Below are positions 41,889 through 52,300 of a DNA stretch of 64,000 nucleotides, one piece after another. Source of the DNA: Rhizoclosmatium globosum (taxonomy: Eukaryota > Chytridiomycota > Chytridiomycetes > Chytridiales > Chytriomycetaceae). The DNA is taken from positions 178,714 to 242,713 of the forward strand of contig MCGO01000066.1 of the NCBI GenBank assembly GCA_002104985.1, read 5' to 3'. How positions within the stretch are numbered: position 1 is the first letter of the stretch; every line of letters starts with the position of its first letter. Under the pieces are notes generated by a model. It ran no database searches. It was not told where the DNA came from and saw nothing but the letters and a program-made list of their open reading frames with translations. A program made the translations under genes and the position numbers.

Positions 41889-44800
41889 TCATAATACAAT
41901 ATTTCCACCCCACAACTTCCCAGTATTCCGATTCCCCTTCCCCGCAACCTGAATATTCAACCCAACAACACTTTCCTTCAACTCGGGTGTATTCACAATA
42001 AATTCGCTTCTTCCACCACCTCCAAACCCCAACTCCCGCCCATACTCACTCTGAATCACCTCCTTCACTTCAGCCTCAAGCCCAAGCATATCATCCATCA
42101 CAGCCGAATACCGGTGCAACATCGCAAACACACCCATTAATCCAATCACCTCCATAATCGCCCATGGGTTCTTTTTTGAAGCTCTGTAAAGACGCGGCGC
42201 TACTTCGTATGCGTATTTCGAGTGGGATCCACACTTTGCGGCGAGGATATGGGTTAGGAGTGTGTAGTCTTCTGGGTACTCTGGGGTTTCTTCTGGGGTT
42301 TTACGGGCTGTGGAAGTTGCTTTTAGGATTTGGGAAGTGGAGAGTCCGGCGTTGTGGAGGAGTTTTGTGAAGTGGGCGGCGAGGTAGGGGTTTGGGAGGC
42401 ATTTGAAGTATATGTATCCGCAGAGGTACTTTTCGGAGGAGTGCATTAGGTATGGGTGGTTTTGGGTTGGGTTCTTGTCGAGGATGTGAAGAGGAGGGTT
42501 GAGAGGGTGTAGCAGAGGGATTTTTTGTGGTCTGTTGATTGGAGGGTTGTTAAGTAGCGCGGTGGGAATGTGAAATGGGTTGTAAGCCAGTTTGTGAGGC
42601 CTTTTGAGGTTGTGGGAAGGGTCTTGTAGAGGTCAGATGTCATGCGGGATGAGGTAACCGAGTTTTTGACAAAGGAGATTCGACGTTTGATGCCATTTTG
42701 TTCGACAGGTTGGGAGAGTTGAAAAGTTTCTAACGGGTCGGGGGTGAAGACTAATGGGAGTGACGCACTTCGAGTGGACTTGACCTTTTCTGATGATGAT
42801 TTGACGACGTCAGAAGCGCGAACCTTGTTCTTCTTTGCCGATGAAAACACTGAGAATCGAGGCGGAGAAAACGTTGATTTTGTGGAAACTCGATAATGGT
42901 TGCTAAAGTTACTCGAGCGTTGGCTTTCGTTTATGACGGATATTGAAGTGTAGTAATTAGATGCGCTCGACTTTCGTTGGCTCTCTGGTGGAGATGTGAT
43001 GGACGTTACATGATTCGACGCGCTTGATTTTCTCTGGCTCGTTATCGGCGATGTAAGGTGTGTGCTTGTTATTTGTGACAATACAGGCTGTGGAGTTGTG
43101 CTTGAAGATGGGCCATGCGATTGATTTTGGCTGATGATGGAACCTCTGGTTCTTGCGGATCTCACACTTCTGCTGGTTGCGACTGTTGAAATTGGTTGCA
43201 CCATCGAAGCTCGTTTTCCAGTAGGACTGTCTTCGCTGGAACTACGTTCATGTCTTGCAGCGATGGAAGGACTTCCGCCATCGGCAGTAGAGGTGACTGG
43301 AACTAAAGTCGGTAGCGCTGGTGTTGATGTTGTATTCATATCGTTTCCAGTATCACTACTACTTTGTCGTTTTATTGAAGAACCTCGAGAGCTTGACTTG
43401 ATGACAGAAGTTAATTTTTTGTTGATGCTTGCTGTACTCTTTGTTGGTTTAGGAGCAGTGTTTGGTTCCACTATAGAATGTTCGGGTGTCTTGACAATAG
43501 GCATCGGTTCTGTAGTGTCTGATTTCCGGCCAGGGTGGTTTGAGGCCGTTACACTCACCGGTCGACTCATAAGAACGTGAATCGCAACAATAGCATCAAC
43601 ACTGATTGTATGTACTATATTCGATTCTGAATCCTTTTCTTCCTCGGTGCGTTCCATACTCGGTAAGTTTGTGCCACTTTTGCTTTTGCGACGGTCAGGT
43701 AGTTTCGTAGGCGGTATGTACTCCATGCTCTTTCCTTGTTCGATGCTCTTTCGCGACTGAGATATTTCAATACTCTTTCGTGAAGTTTCGATGCTCTTTC
43801 GAGATGTGGCAATACTTTTCCGTGATACGTCAAGACTCTTTCGTGAAAAGTCAACACTCCGATTCAAGGAGCCGTTTGTGGTTGACCCAAGTCGAGATGA
43901 TCGACGCATTTCTTCTTTAATGGCTGCAATTTCTTCGAGTGATTTAAGTTGACCCCGTGATGAGGTGTCGAGGAATCCATCGAATTGGTTTCTTTTTTCG
44001 AGTTTTGAGTACGAAGTTCGGTAAGGGCCAACTGTCCAGCCTGTATTCGCCAAGACTTCTTGTGCATATTTTTCGAGTGGAGGCGGAATATCAAAACAGA
44101 GCAATTCGGTGATCGTGTCATGAAAAGCTTCCATGATGTAATCAGAAATTCATCAAGTGGGTATACGAACTTACCAGCTACACCACAAACGATAGCAAGC
44201 TGTTGTAAACCCTTTTCGCCATAATGTCGCACCAGACTCAGTCGCATCCTTTCAGTTCGTTGTGGCGGTGTTATGGAAGCAGCAATAACCGCCCGAAAAG
44301 CCGTCTTTTCCTTTTCCTCACTTGTCGATTCCACCTTTTTATCCAGCAAAGTCAAAATCAGTTTAATATCGGTAGAGGGGGATTTGAGTGTAGCAATGAA
44401 ATTGAGTGCTGACAGGGGAGATTCTGCAACGAGAGACGAAACACAGGCAAGCAGTTTTCGTTGGCGGAGCGATAGTTTATCAAAGGGCGTAAAAGGAAAC
44501 TGAAAGGATGGATCCGTTGAAAACAGAGGAAGTGACAGAGCAACAGACACGTGGAATACGGGCAGCCAGGAAGATTGGATGCTGAGTGTGTGCAAGTTCA
44601 TGTTTGGCGTTTGCTGTGATTCAGGATGGTTTTGGGTGAGAAAGGCGAGCCAGGCAGAATACTCTTTTTGGAAATCTTGTTCGTTTGTGAATCGTTTGAG
44701 TCGGTCTGTTTTGTTGGTTATTTTACGTATTATTAAAGCGATAATAGTTACTGTAGAGAGACTTCTCATCTGAGGCCATGATTGGGTTGGTTGGGGTAAG

Positions 44801-44914
44801 AAAGAGTAAATCCAAGAGTAAATCTCTAACTGAAAAGGATGGATTTTGTGCACCGGGCAGCAGAGCAACTGCTTCCTGATTTGAAGAGGCTGTAGTACTC
44901 GTTGATGAAGCCAT
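41889..44914 (-). CDS. AhpD-like two-domain protein, copy 2
   Basis: Exons 44752-44914, 44175-44705 and 41889-44127 give about 977 residues. The first module has LSLRQRKLLACVSSLVAESP and HYGEKGLQQLAIVCGV..FHDTITELLCFDIP, as in AhpD-like proteins. A 350-residue disordered linker contains a degenerate repeat (RKSIETSRKSIEISQSRKS) rich in RKS motifs that could be kinase targets. The C-terminal module (YLTTLQSTDHKKSLCYTL; YLAAHFTKLLHNAGL; NPWAIMEVIGLMGVFAMLHRYSAVMDDMLGLE) parallels copy 1. One base is missing near 42480 (CCTCGACAAG). Tandem paralogue of copy 1, with shared intron phases. Its ATG overlaps the proposed ATG of the divergent SCFD2-like gene. Confidence 0.65.
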
Positions 44915-47072
44915 GCTGCAGGTGAGTCCCCTTAGTACTATAGTAGGTTACTAGTGACAGTGCTAATCAGGCAAACTGAACAGGTTCTCAAATGGAGTGT
45001 TCCAAATGGCCTAAATACTCTTTTTGCAAGTGGTTCTCTCATTGTTCCAATTGACGATGGCATCACTGGCTTCAAGTGAGTTCCCTCTCGAATGTTGACT
45101 CTGTTCCTTCCTTGACCCCAATCTAACTTCCTCCAACAGTCTCTCTCTTCCTTCTTCTTTGGTCTTTCTTGTTTCTTCGCACATTTCTCGATTCGAACCT
45201 CAAATCAAAGCATCCATCTTCAACCGCCCTTTTCTTCAGTGCGAATTGTGTCGGTGTTGAATGAGCAGAAACACGTGCAGGAACTCGAGTTCGTGAATGA
45301 TTTGGCGGTTGCTTTTGATGCGTACCTGGGCTTTGATCAAGGCTATTTTGCTTTGGTGGAGGAAAAGATTCGGGGTTGGGTTGAGGAGAGTGCACGAAGG
45401 TATTGTAATTCAAGATTTGGCACGTTGCAAATGGATAACACTGCTTTCGACAGACATAATTCAGATTTGGATGACGATGATATCGAAATCTTTGTGGAAT
45501 CGGCCCCACTGTCGTTTGCAACAATCACACACGACTTTTTCACTATTCCTGCTCTTGATTCAATGTTCCCATCCTTGACCGGACCACCGACAACTCCTCA
45601 AAAGTCTTTGGAGGCACCAACTTCTTTCGATGTATGTCACTCCATCATCCAAATCCTTAATGACTCTTTTTCCGTGGACAGGCTCAAACACGACAACTCG
45701 CAGCATCTCTCATTACTCTTCTTGACGCACTCTCCGTTCGAGAAGAATTCTTTGTACTCGGAGAAACTTCAAGAACTCTCGCTCGATGCATTATTTCTCA
45801 GTCTAGTACCGATACACCCCGAAGAAACCCTACAAACCCAAATAGTATCGCTGTTTTATTGATGGATCGATCGCTTGACTTGTCAGTCGTTGCTGGACGT
45901 GGAGATAACCTTCTAGACACGATATTCCGTGAACTTGAGAGCTATGAAGGGTTGGGACCACTTGACAAGAAGGTTGATGTGTCCGTGTATGGATCTACGT
46001 ACCCGTACCCTCTCTCTATCGCGCACTCAGTGGAACTAGACGCTATGGATTTCCTGAAAGTCGTCGGTTCTCTTTCCGTAAAAGACGGTCTTGTGGCTGT
46101 TCGGAAGCGGGTGGTTGATTTGATGGATCCGAGTAAGAAACCAAAAGTGCTTGGACGCGTTAGTGTGGATCAGGTGGAAGGGTTTTTGAAGCAGTGTTCG
46201 TGGGGGAAAGGTGGTGGTGTTGGTAAAATGGGGGCTTTGTGTGCGGCTGTTGTTGAGGCTGTGAAGAGGGATTCACAGAAAGAGTTGATTAAAAGTGTGG
46301 AGAAGGCGGTTGTGGGGAGTGTGGTGGAAGTGTATGAGGGGTCAGTGCTGTCGTACCTGTCATGGATTTTGTAGCCACGCAACAGTGTCCGATGGAGGAT
46401 GTACTGGCGCTGCTAACGTTTGCAGTTTCTGCGATGGGTCCGGATATGCAGATAGATGCCGATATTAGGCACAGGTTGCGAAATGTTTTACTCGAGGGAC
46501 TCAGACGAGAACAGGTGGATGAACGAAAAGAAATGTGGATCGAGGAAGTGCTGGATCGGTTAGAAATGATTGCAGACACTCGCTCGGGAATGAAGCAAAG
46601 AGGGTGAGTTTTGTTCAAAGTATTTGTGTGTCATCTAAAGTAAACCCGAACAGATTAATTGATCCAGACACATTCCACCATACCGCTCACTCCTACGTCA
46701 TCAACTGACGAAAGCCTTTGGCGCAATTGCCGACGAAAACAAACTTTATCCGCCGATTCTGATTTCCAGCACATTCCTTATGGCGGCACACTGGGCAACG
46801 TCCTCAACAAATTCTCAAGGCTTCTTGGAGGTGCCGTTCCCCGCATTCGTGAATACAGACGTGTGCTGGTTTTTGTTGTTGGGGGTGTTACTGCGCAGGA
46901 AGTAAGGGATGTTCGAGAAGTTGGGCGGGAGTTTGGAGTGGATGTCTTGTTGGTGGGACTGCGGTCGCAACGTGGAAAGGCGTACAATCGGTGTTATATC
47001 CGGGGGTTCCTGGTGCATAAAAATGGATGTATTTATCTTCGTTTTGTATTTGGAGGTAAATGGCAATCATAA
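44913..47072 (+). CDS. Sec1/Munc18 family protein, SCFD2-like
   Basis: Exons 44913-44921, 44984-45075, 45140-45631, 45682-46603 and 46654-47072. The N-terminal part (LVFLVSSHISRFEPQI), the central VLLMDRSLDLSVVAGRGDNLLDTIF segment and the C-terminal RVLVFVVGGVTAQEVRDVREV segment follow the Sec1-like family, closest in layout to SCFD2, with an implied role in vesicle fusion by SNARE binding. Four one-base gaps (near 45237, 46339, 46697 and 46760) are needed. The first exon is only nine bases and its position is inferred from the splice sites, so the start is uncertain. Confidence 0.6.
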
Positions 47073-47075
47073 ACA

Positions 47076-48182
47076 ATGCCTTTTGACCTTGCCTCTGTTG
47101 TCACGCTAGCGCAAGACGCTGGTTTTCGGCATATTCCACATAATATCGCATCTTCTGTTGGTATATTCCGGTATCCAGAGACAGAGTGGCAAGTCACTGT
47201 TTATTACACGACGCAAACCGTTGCAACTTCTGTAGGTCACCCACTCAAACGAAAGAGTCAGCTATTCCGCCAGAATGTGACGTGGACTGAACTAGCCCAA
47301 ATCTTTGAGTATCCAAAGTCTCATATCAGCAAATCCTTGCATCGAACAACTCTTGCGCATAATAACTCAAAAGAAGAAGACATTATCGAACATGACATTG
47401 AAGAAGAGTCTGCAATTCGTTCTCATTTGAAGAACCTCGAATTTCAAGTTCGCGAGTGTCAAGCTTTATTACAAACAGTGTTACTCAAAAAACAAAAGGA
47501 AGCTGAAATGAAGCGTAAAGCTGAGGAGCAAAGGTGGAGAATTGAAGAAGCCGCAGCCAAAAAAGCAAGAATGGAAGCTGAAGTAAGGATGGAGAAACTA
47601 AATAAGCGGGGAAATAAGTGTATATGGTCGTTAAAGTATGATAGAGACTTTCCAGACATGGATGATACTGTCTGTGTTGCAATCGCGACACGGAGGATAT
47701 TAAGTGTGCTGACAAGATCGTGTCAAAAACGCGTTCAAAAGATTGTACAAATTATAGAAGAGTTCTGATGGATTATTCTCAATGGGGATGCATTTCGTGC
47801 ATAAGAACGGAAAAACGTATTGGGATCTTGGTGATGATGAATACAACCAAGCGTTTACGGATGAGTATCATTCTGAAGGGGTTGAGTTTGTTGCGTTCGG
47901 CTCGTGTGATTCGTTTGTGATTCAGTTTTGGATGGGAGTTTGTCGTGGAATCGTATACCGAAAAGGCTTTCAAGTCTGTTGAAAAAGACTAGGCGGAGAG
48001 CTGTGACTGTTTGGTTGAGTACAGACGGGGAAGGATTCTTAATCGCGTTTGAAGATGGTAGTTATGAGGTGGAGTATGAGGGTAGGTTTCCAAGGAAAGT
48101 GGAGAGAGTGTTGGAGACAAAAAGAGTGAAGCAGTTTCTGTATGTGGAAGATTTAGAGTGTTATTTTGTTCGATATACTTAA
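47076..48182 (+). pseudogene. family C coiled-coil/DGS-repeat protein, frame broken
   Basis: Paralogue of the 29130 gene: MPFDLASVVTLAQDAG start, EWQVTVYYTTQTV, a long K/E-rich coiled coil, then repeats (VEFVAFGSCDSFVIQF, DGSLSWNRIPK, EDGSYEVEYEG.FPRKVE) and a YFVRYT end. The reading frame changes near 47690, 47770 and 47930, so it is either a pseudogene or several bases are wrong. It starts only 4 bp after the stop of the SCFD2-like gene, on the same strand. Confidence 0.65.
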
Positions 48183-48189
48183 GTGAATG

Positions 48190-48660
48190 CGAGACAAATT
48201 AAACGCAATATCAAAGTGAAACATACCACCAACACCAGCAGCTATCGACAAAAATACGATCTTAAAGTGATTGATGAACACTTCAAGGAGCTCGAGTAGG
48301 CACATGAAGATATTGTGTTGTGGGCGTCTGTCTTTGAAGGAACCGTCCCAATGAAGTATGTGTTGCTTCGGAATTGGTGTTTTTGTATTCCCACACAAAT
48401 GGCGCTTTTCATTAACTTTTTTTGACTTCCTTTTTCTCATCGTTTGGGTACATGAAGAATTTTCGATAAGGGGAGGAATTGGGGCTAGGCGCATCCGCTA
48501 GGGTGCAAGCGTGGAGACTTGAGATGGCGGGAGGCGAGTCAAGTTCGATCACCCAACAACGCAGCCAAGAGAAAAGAACTACTTGTTTGGATTTTGCTTC
48601 TATCAATTTGTCACTGTACATTTCCAATACATTTCCGTAACCAATGATTAGTCCGCTGCA
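48190..48660 (-). other. unassigned stretch with a possible gene remnant
   Basis: On the minus strand a frame includes a hydrophobic segment (EVFINHFKIVFLSIAAGVGGM) that ends at a good splice donor (GTATGT), but no downstream exon exists: the neighbouring sequence belongs to the family C gene on the other strand. It may be the 5' fragment of a membrane-protein gene cut off by rearrangement. Low support. Confidence 0.25.
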
Positions 48661-48749
48661 TTAGGGTCCCAACCCCACAAGGAACTGAATATTACCGGTT
48701 GTATAAGAGTTTTGCATCTGCACATATAACTATAGGTTCTGAAACAATG

Positions 48750-48950
48750 TAGGGCCTTTTCACACTTGTTGGGCATACTTTCTGAGAGTGTGTGTTCAGT
48801 GGCATTTTCGCAGGCATTTTCGCCTGACTCCAAGACTGTGGGTTCTGAATCACAAAACGAAACAGTTAAACTGTATTCTGTGGAAACAAGAGAATGTTTG
48901 GAAACATATTCTTGGGATCCAAGTAATTCAGAAGTAAGGGATGGGTGTGC
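48750..48950 (+). pseudogene. remnant of an NLR WD40 tail
   Basis: The bases match 52700-52800 and 54290-54400 of the NLR gene: CACACTTGTTGG, then SESVCSVAF, SPDSKTV, ETVKL.SVET.ECLET and a DWDPS-like end. Only about one repeat and the C-terminal tail start remain, with no NACHT domain upstream. It is the end of a lost tandem NLR copy. Confidence 0.75.
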
Positions 48951-48954
48951 ACTC

Positions 48955-49240
48955 TCAACAACAAATCCAGAGAACCAAAATGGACACACAGGTGGTTTTC
49001 TTCTTTGTTTTCAGATTGTTGGTGGTTCGCGATGGATTTTGGTTCAAGATTGATTGAAAACGTACAACCAGTAGGATCATCCCTCGTCGTCCTTCCTCCC
49101 ATTGCCTCACGCTCTTCTTCCATTGTCTTCCGAAACAACACACCTCTTCAATCAACACCGCTTGCCCTCTTGATCATCCTTGAGCCTTAAACTGGTTTAA
49201 ATTGGTGCCATCATTCTCCTCTTCTGAGCATTTCTGCGAC
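48955..49240 (+). repeat. NLR promoter block, upstream copy
   Basis: This block is repeated at about 54911-55230. Shared landmarks are GTGGTTTTCTTCTTTGTTTT, AGATTGTTGGTGGTT, GGTTCAAGATTGATTG, CTTCCGAAACAACACAC, CCTCTTGATCATCCTTGA and TTTAAATTGGTGCCA. It directly precedes the NLR 5' untranslated region, so it is probably its promoter. Confidence 0.8.
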
Positions 49241-49318
49241 CAGTGTCCTAATCTATCTCTCTTCAGCTTTGCCTATCCGTACAGCTTTTTCCCTTTACAA
49301 GTAGAGACCAGCAAATTG

Positions 49319-49373
49319 GTGAGTTGAACCCCCATCACACTCGCTTGCATCCGTTCTGATCCATCTCCCACAG
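49319..49373 (+). other. 5'-UTR intron of the NLR gene
   Basis: A 55-bp GTGAGT...CCACAG intron ends five bases before the ATG at 49378. It is typical of highly or conditionally expressed fungal genes; splicing is inferred from the consensus sites only. Confidence 0.55.
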
Positions 49374-49377
49374 AACA

Positions 49378-52300
49378 ATGGGTAACTCTCAGTCTAATTT
49401 GGGTAAGGCATTGGACTTGGGTGTTTCTCAGACCACTCACTCACTCTTTACTCCGGCAGTGAAAAAGAGTCCCAAGAAACAGAAGAACGAGATCGCTCGC
49501 AATGACCATTCAACCAACCTTACTCATGGCTCCATGGCGAAGTCGACTGCACTGTCCATAACTGATGAGGACAATGATCCATCGTCGCAATCACATGTTG
49601 CAGGTAAAGTCCGCATGTGACGTTGTGGTCCAACGTTTACCCAGTCACAGCCACCGTCAAAGTCTCTGACAATCAAGAACCTGATGTCGTGTCTCCGGTC
49701 ATCACTCCATCTGTTGTGGATGCTGTCGGGTTGGCCCAACGCCCAAAACCCAATACCACCCCAACACCTTCTGAATTCAGAAGCAGGACTTGTGAGTGCC
49801 ATTGCCAGTACTCATTTACTCATTCGCCGTTGTTAGTGGCCAACTTGGTTGATCCCACGCTCTCAAAAGAACTTGAAACGGAATCGAAGAAGTTGGTCAA
49901 TGCAGTCATCAAGATGATTCAGACATCTGGCAATCAGACTCTCGAAGATTCCGCAAAGAACTCACCAGGAAAAGAGCTCATTGATATGATTGACGCTGCG
50001 GCCAACAATTACTCCGAGTATGAGCCAAAATTGAATGAGGCTTTGGATCAGTTTACTGCCTCAATTCCTGTTGTGAGCGATGTCGCCTCATCGTTGAGCC
50101 AGGGACTCAAGAGTTTGGAGAGTATTGTCACAAACGTTGCTGATGTAAGCCTTTCAAGAAGGTATTTTTTCAAACTGACATGTTTTTCGTTTCAGACTCA
50201 TCCACTCTTGAAAGTGGCTTGGAGTCTCATTAGTGCCGGGTTTAAAGTGGGTGTCTTGTTTCTGTATCCAAACCGCTTTAATACTCTTAACAGATGGTCA
50301 AAAACGCAGCCGATCTAGATAGTAAGTTTGTGGAACTTGTCAGGGCGTTTGACAATACTTCGGGCCATATCCGGATCGCGATGACGGCTGAAGCCGGTGG
50401 AATGTCGGCGGCAGTTACGGATTTTGTTGTACAGGGTATCAACGATTGCATGAAGTGCACGATTCAATTGGTCCAGTTGTGTTTGGAACACGACAATCAA
50501 AACAAGGGTATGTTGAGTTGTGATTCTTGTACTCTTTTTCCTAAAAAACAATGCAGTTGCTCGATTTGTATTTGCGGGATCTGCTATCGACAAATTCAAA
50601 ACAATGAAGGAGTCTCTTGACGTCTCTGCTTCGGAGCTTCGGGAGAAATTGGGCACTTCCAACTTTGTCATTTCAGCAGACATAAGTGCAAAAGTTGATG
50701 TTGGGCTTGCCATTAGTGCAGATACCAGTGGAAAGGTTGATGCCATAAATACAATGGTCACTCAACTCGTCAAATCTAAAAATGAGTCCAAAGAAGGTTT
50801 GTTCGCTTCGTTTGTCTAATTGCTTAACTCATGGGTTTCCCGGAAACAGATCCTCTAAGCTTCATTGGTTATCCTTTCAATGATAGTGTGGCCCTGATCC
50901 AAAAACTTTCAATACAGTCAACTGAAGGGACACGAAAGTGGCTTCTTGACGAAATTCTTGAAAAGTTTTCTTCTGTCGAAGTGTACTGTCTTCGTGGCGA
51001 AGCGGGTGTGGGAAAATCTGTCATTTCGGGATGTCTTGGAAAGCGTTTACATACGCAATTGAAGGCGGCCTTTTTTTGTAAGAGCGGAGATGCCAACAGA
51101 AACAATTTGGCTGCTTTGATTCAAAATGTTGCACATCAGGTGTGTTTGTGGTTTGTTTCTTTCGTTGCTGACTTCCTATTCACCAGTTGGCTCAAGCCAA
51201 CCCTGAATTCTACAATGCTCTTGTTGAAACTCACAAAGTCTTTTTTCAGCAGTTTAAAAGAGAACCCGCTTCTGTGGTTGAGCTATTAGATAACTACATT
51301 GTCATTCCCTTGAGCAAGTGGCCCGAAAACGAACCATGTTTCGTGATTCTCGATGCATTGGATGAACTCTCGTCCAACAGTTCCCTCATCAAAGACATTG
51401 GCACCCTTTTGACTAAATTTTCTGCATCCAAAAAAGTCAAACTCTTTGTCACTACCAGAACTGACAAGGCTAGCATGGAACAAATATCGCCAGATCGTTT
51501 GACGGCAATCATCAGGGACTTTCCTCATGAAAACAAAGATACTCAACATAACTTGGAAGACATCGAATTGTTTGCCGGCAAACGACTCGAATCAACTCTT
51601 GGGAAAAAAGTCACTGATGCCGACATTTCCACACTCGCAAAGTTCTTCCAAGAAAAGTCAAATGGATTGTTCATTTGGGCAGCAATGGCGTTAGACAAAT
51701 TATCCTTGTCGAACACGTACAAGAACATCGAGTGGATTGCAAGCAATAGTACCCAGAGGATGGAGCTCCTCAAAATGGAACTGCAAGAAATTGCCAAGTT
51801 GGGATTGTATGATTTCTACACTTTGGCCTTTGAAAGGACGTATCCTCCCAATGAAGACAAAAAGTATTTCCAAGCGGCAATAGGATTCGTTTTGCATGCC
51901 AAGGTGCCAGTCTCATTGAAGTTGATTGCCACACTAGTGCCTGAATTTGACGGTCTTCCCCATTCAGAAAACCCCTCACCTAAAGAAATATTTGCTGTCA
52001 GAGATTATGTTGAACGCTGTTCGTCGTTGCTCTATAATGATGACCCGATGATAGGCTGAATGGCAAGCTTCACTTTATACACAAAACAGTGCGCGAATAT
52101 CTCTCTGATGAAAAGACATTGTTTTTCATCAATGAACAGTTGGTGTCTGTTCAGATCGCCAAAACATATTTAAAACGTTTTTGTGGTGACAAGTTTCTCT
52201 TCAAAAACATGGCCAACTTGGCCGTTACCGCTTCTGAATCCTACAGTGGGAACACCTTGTCCGAAGAGTTGGTATATGGTGTGCAGTATTGGCACAGACA

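Noticed and set aside
42164..43580. Hydrophobic plus-strand open frames within AhpD-like copy 2
   Set aside because: Antisense to a serine/threonine-rich coding region; valine- and leucine-rich shadows are expected from that codon use.
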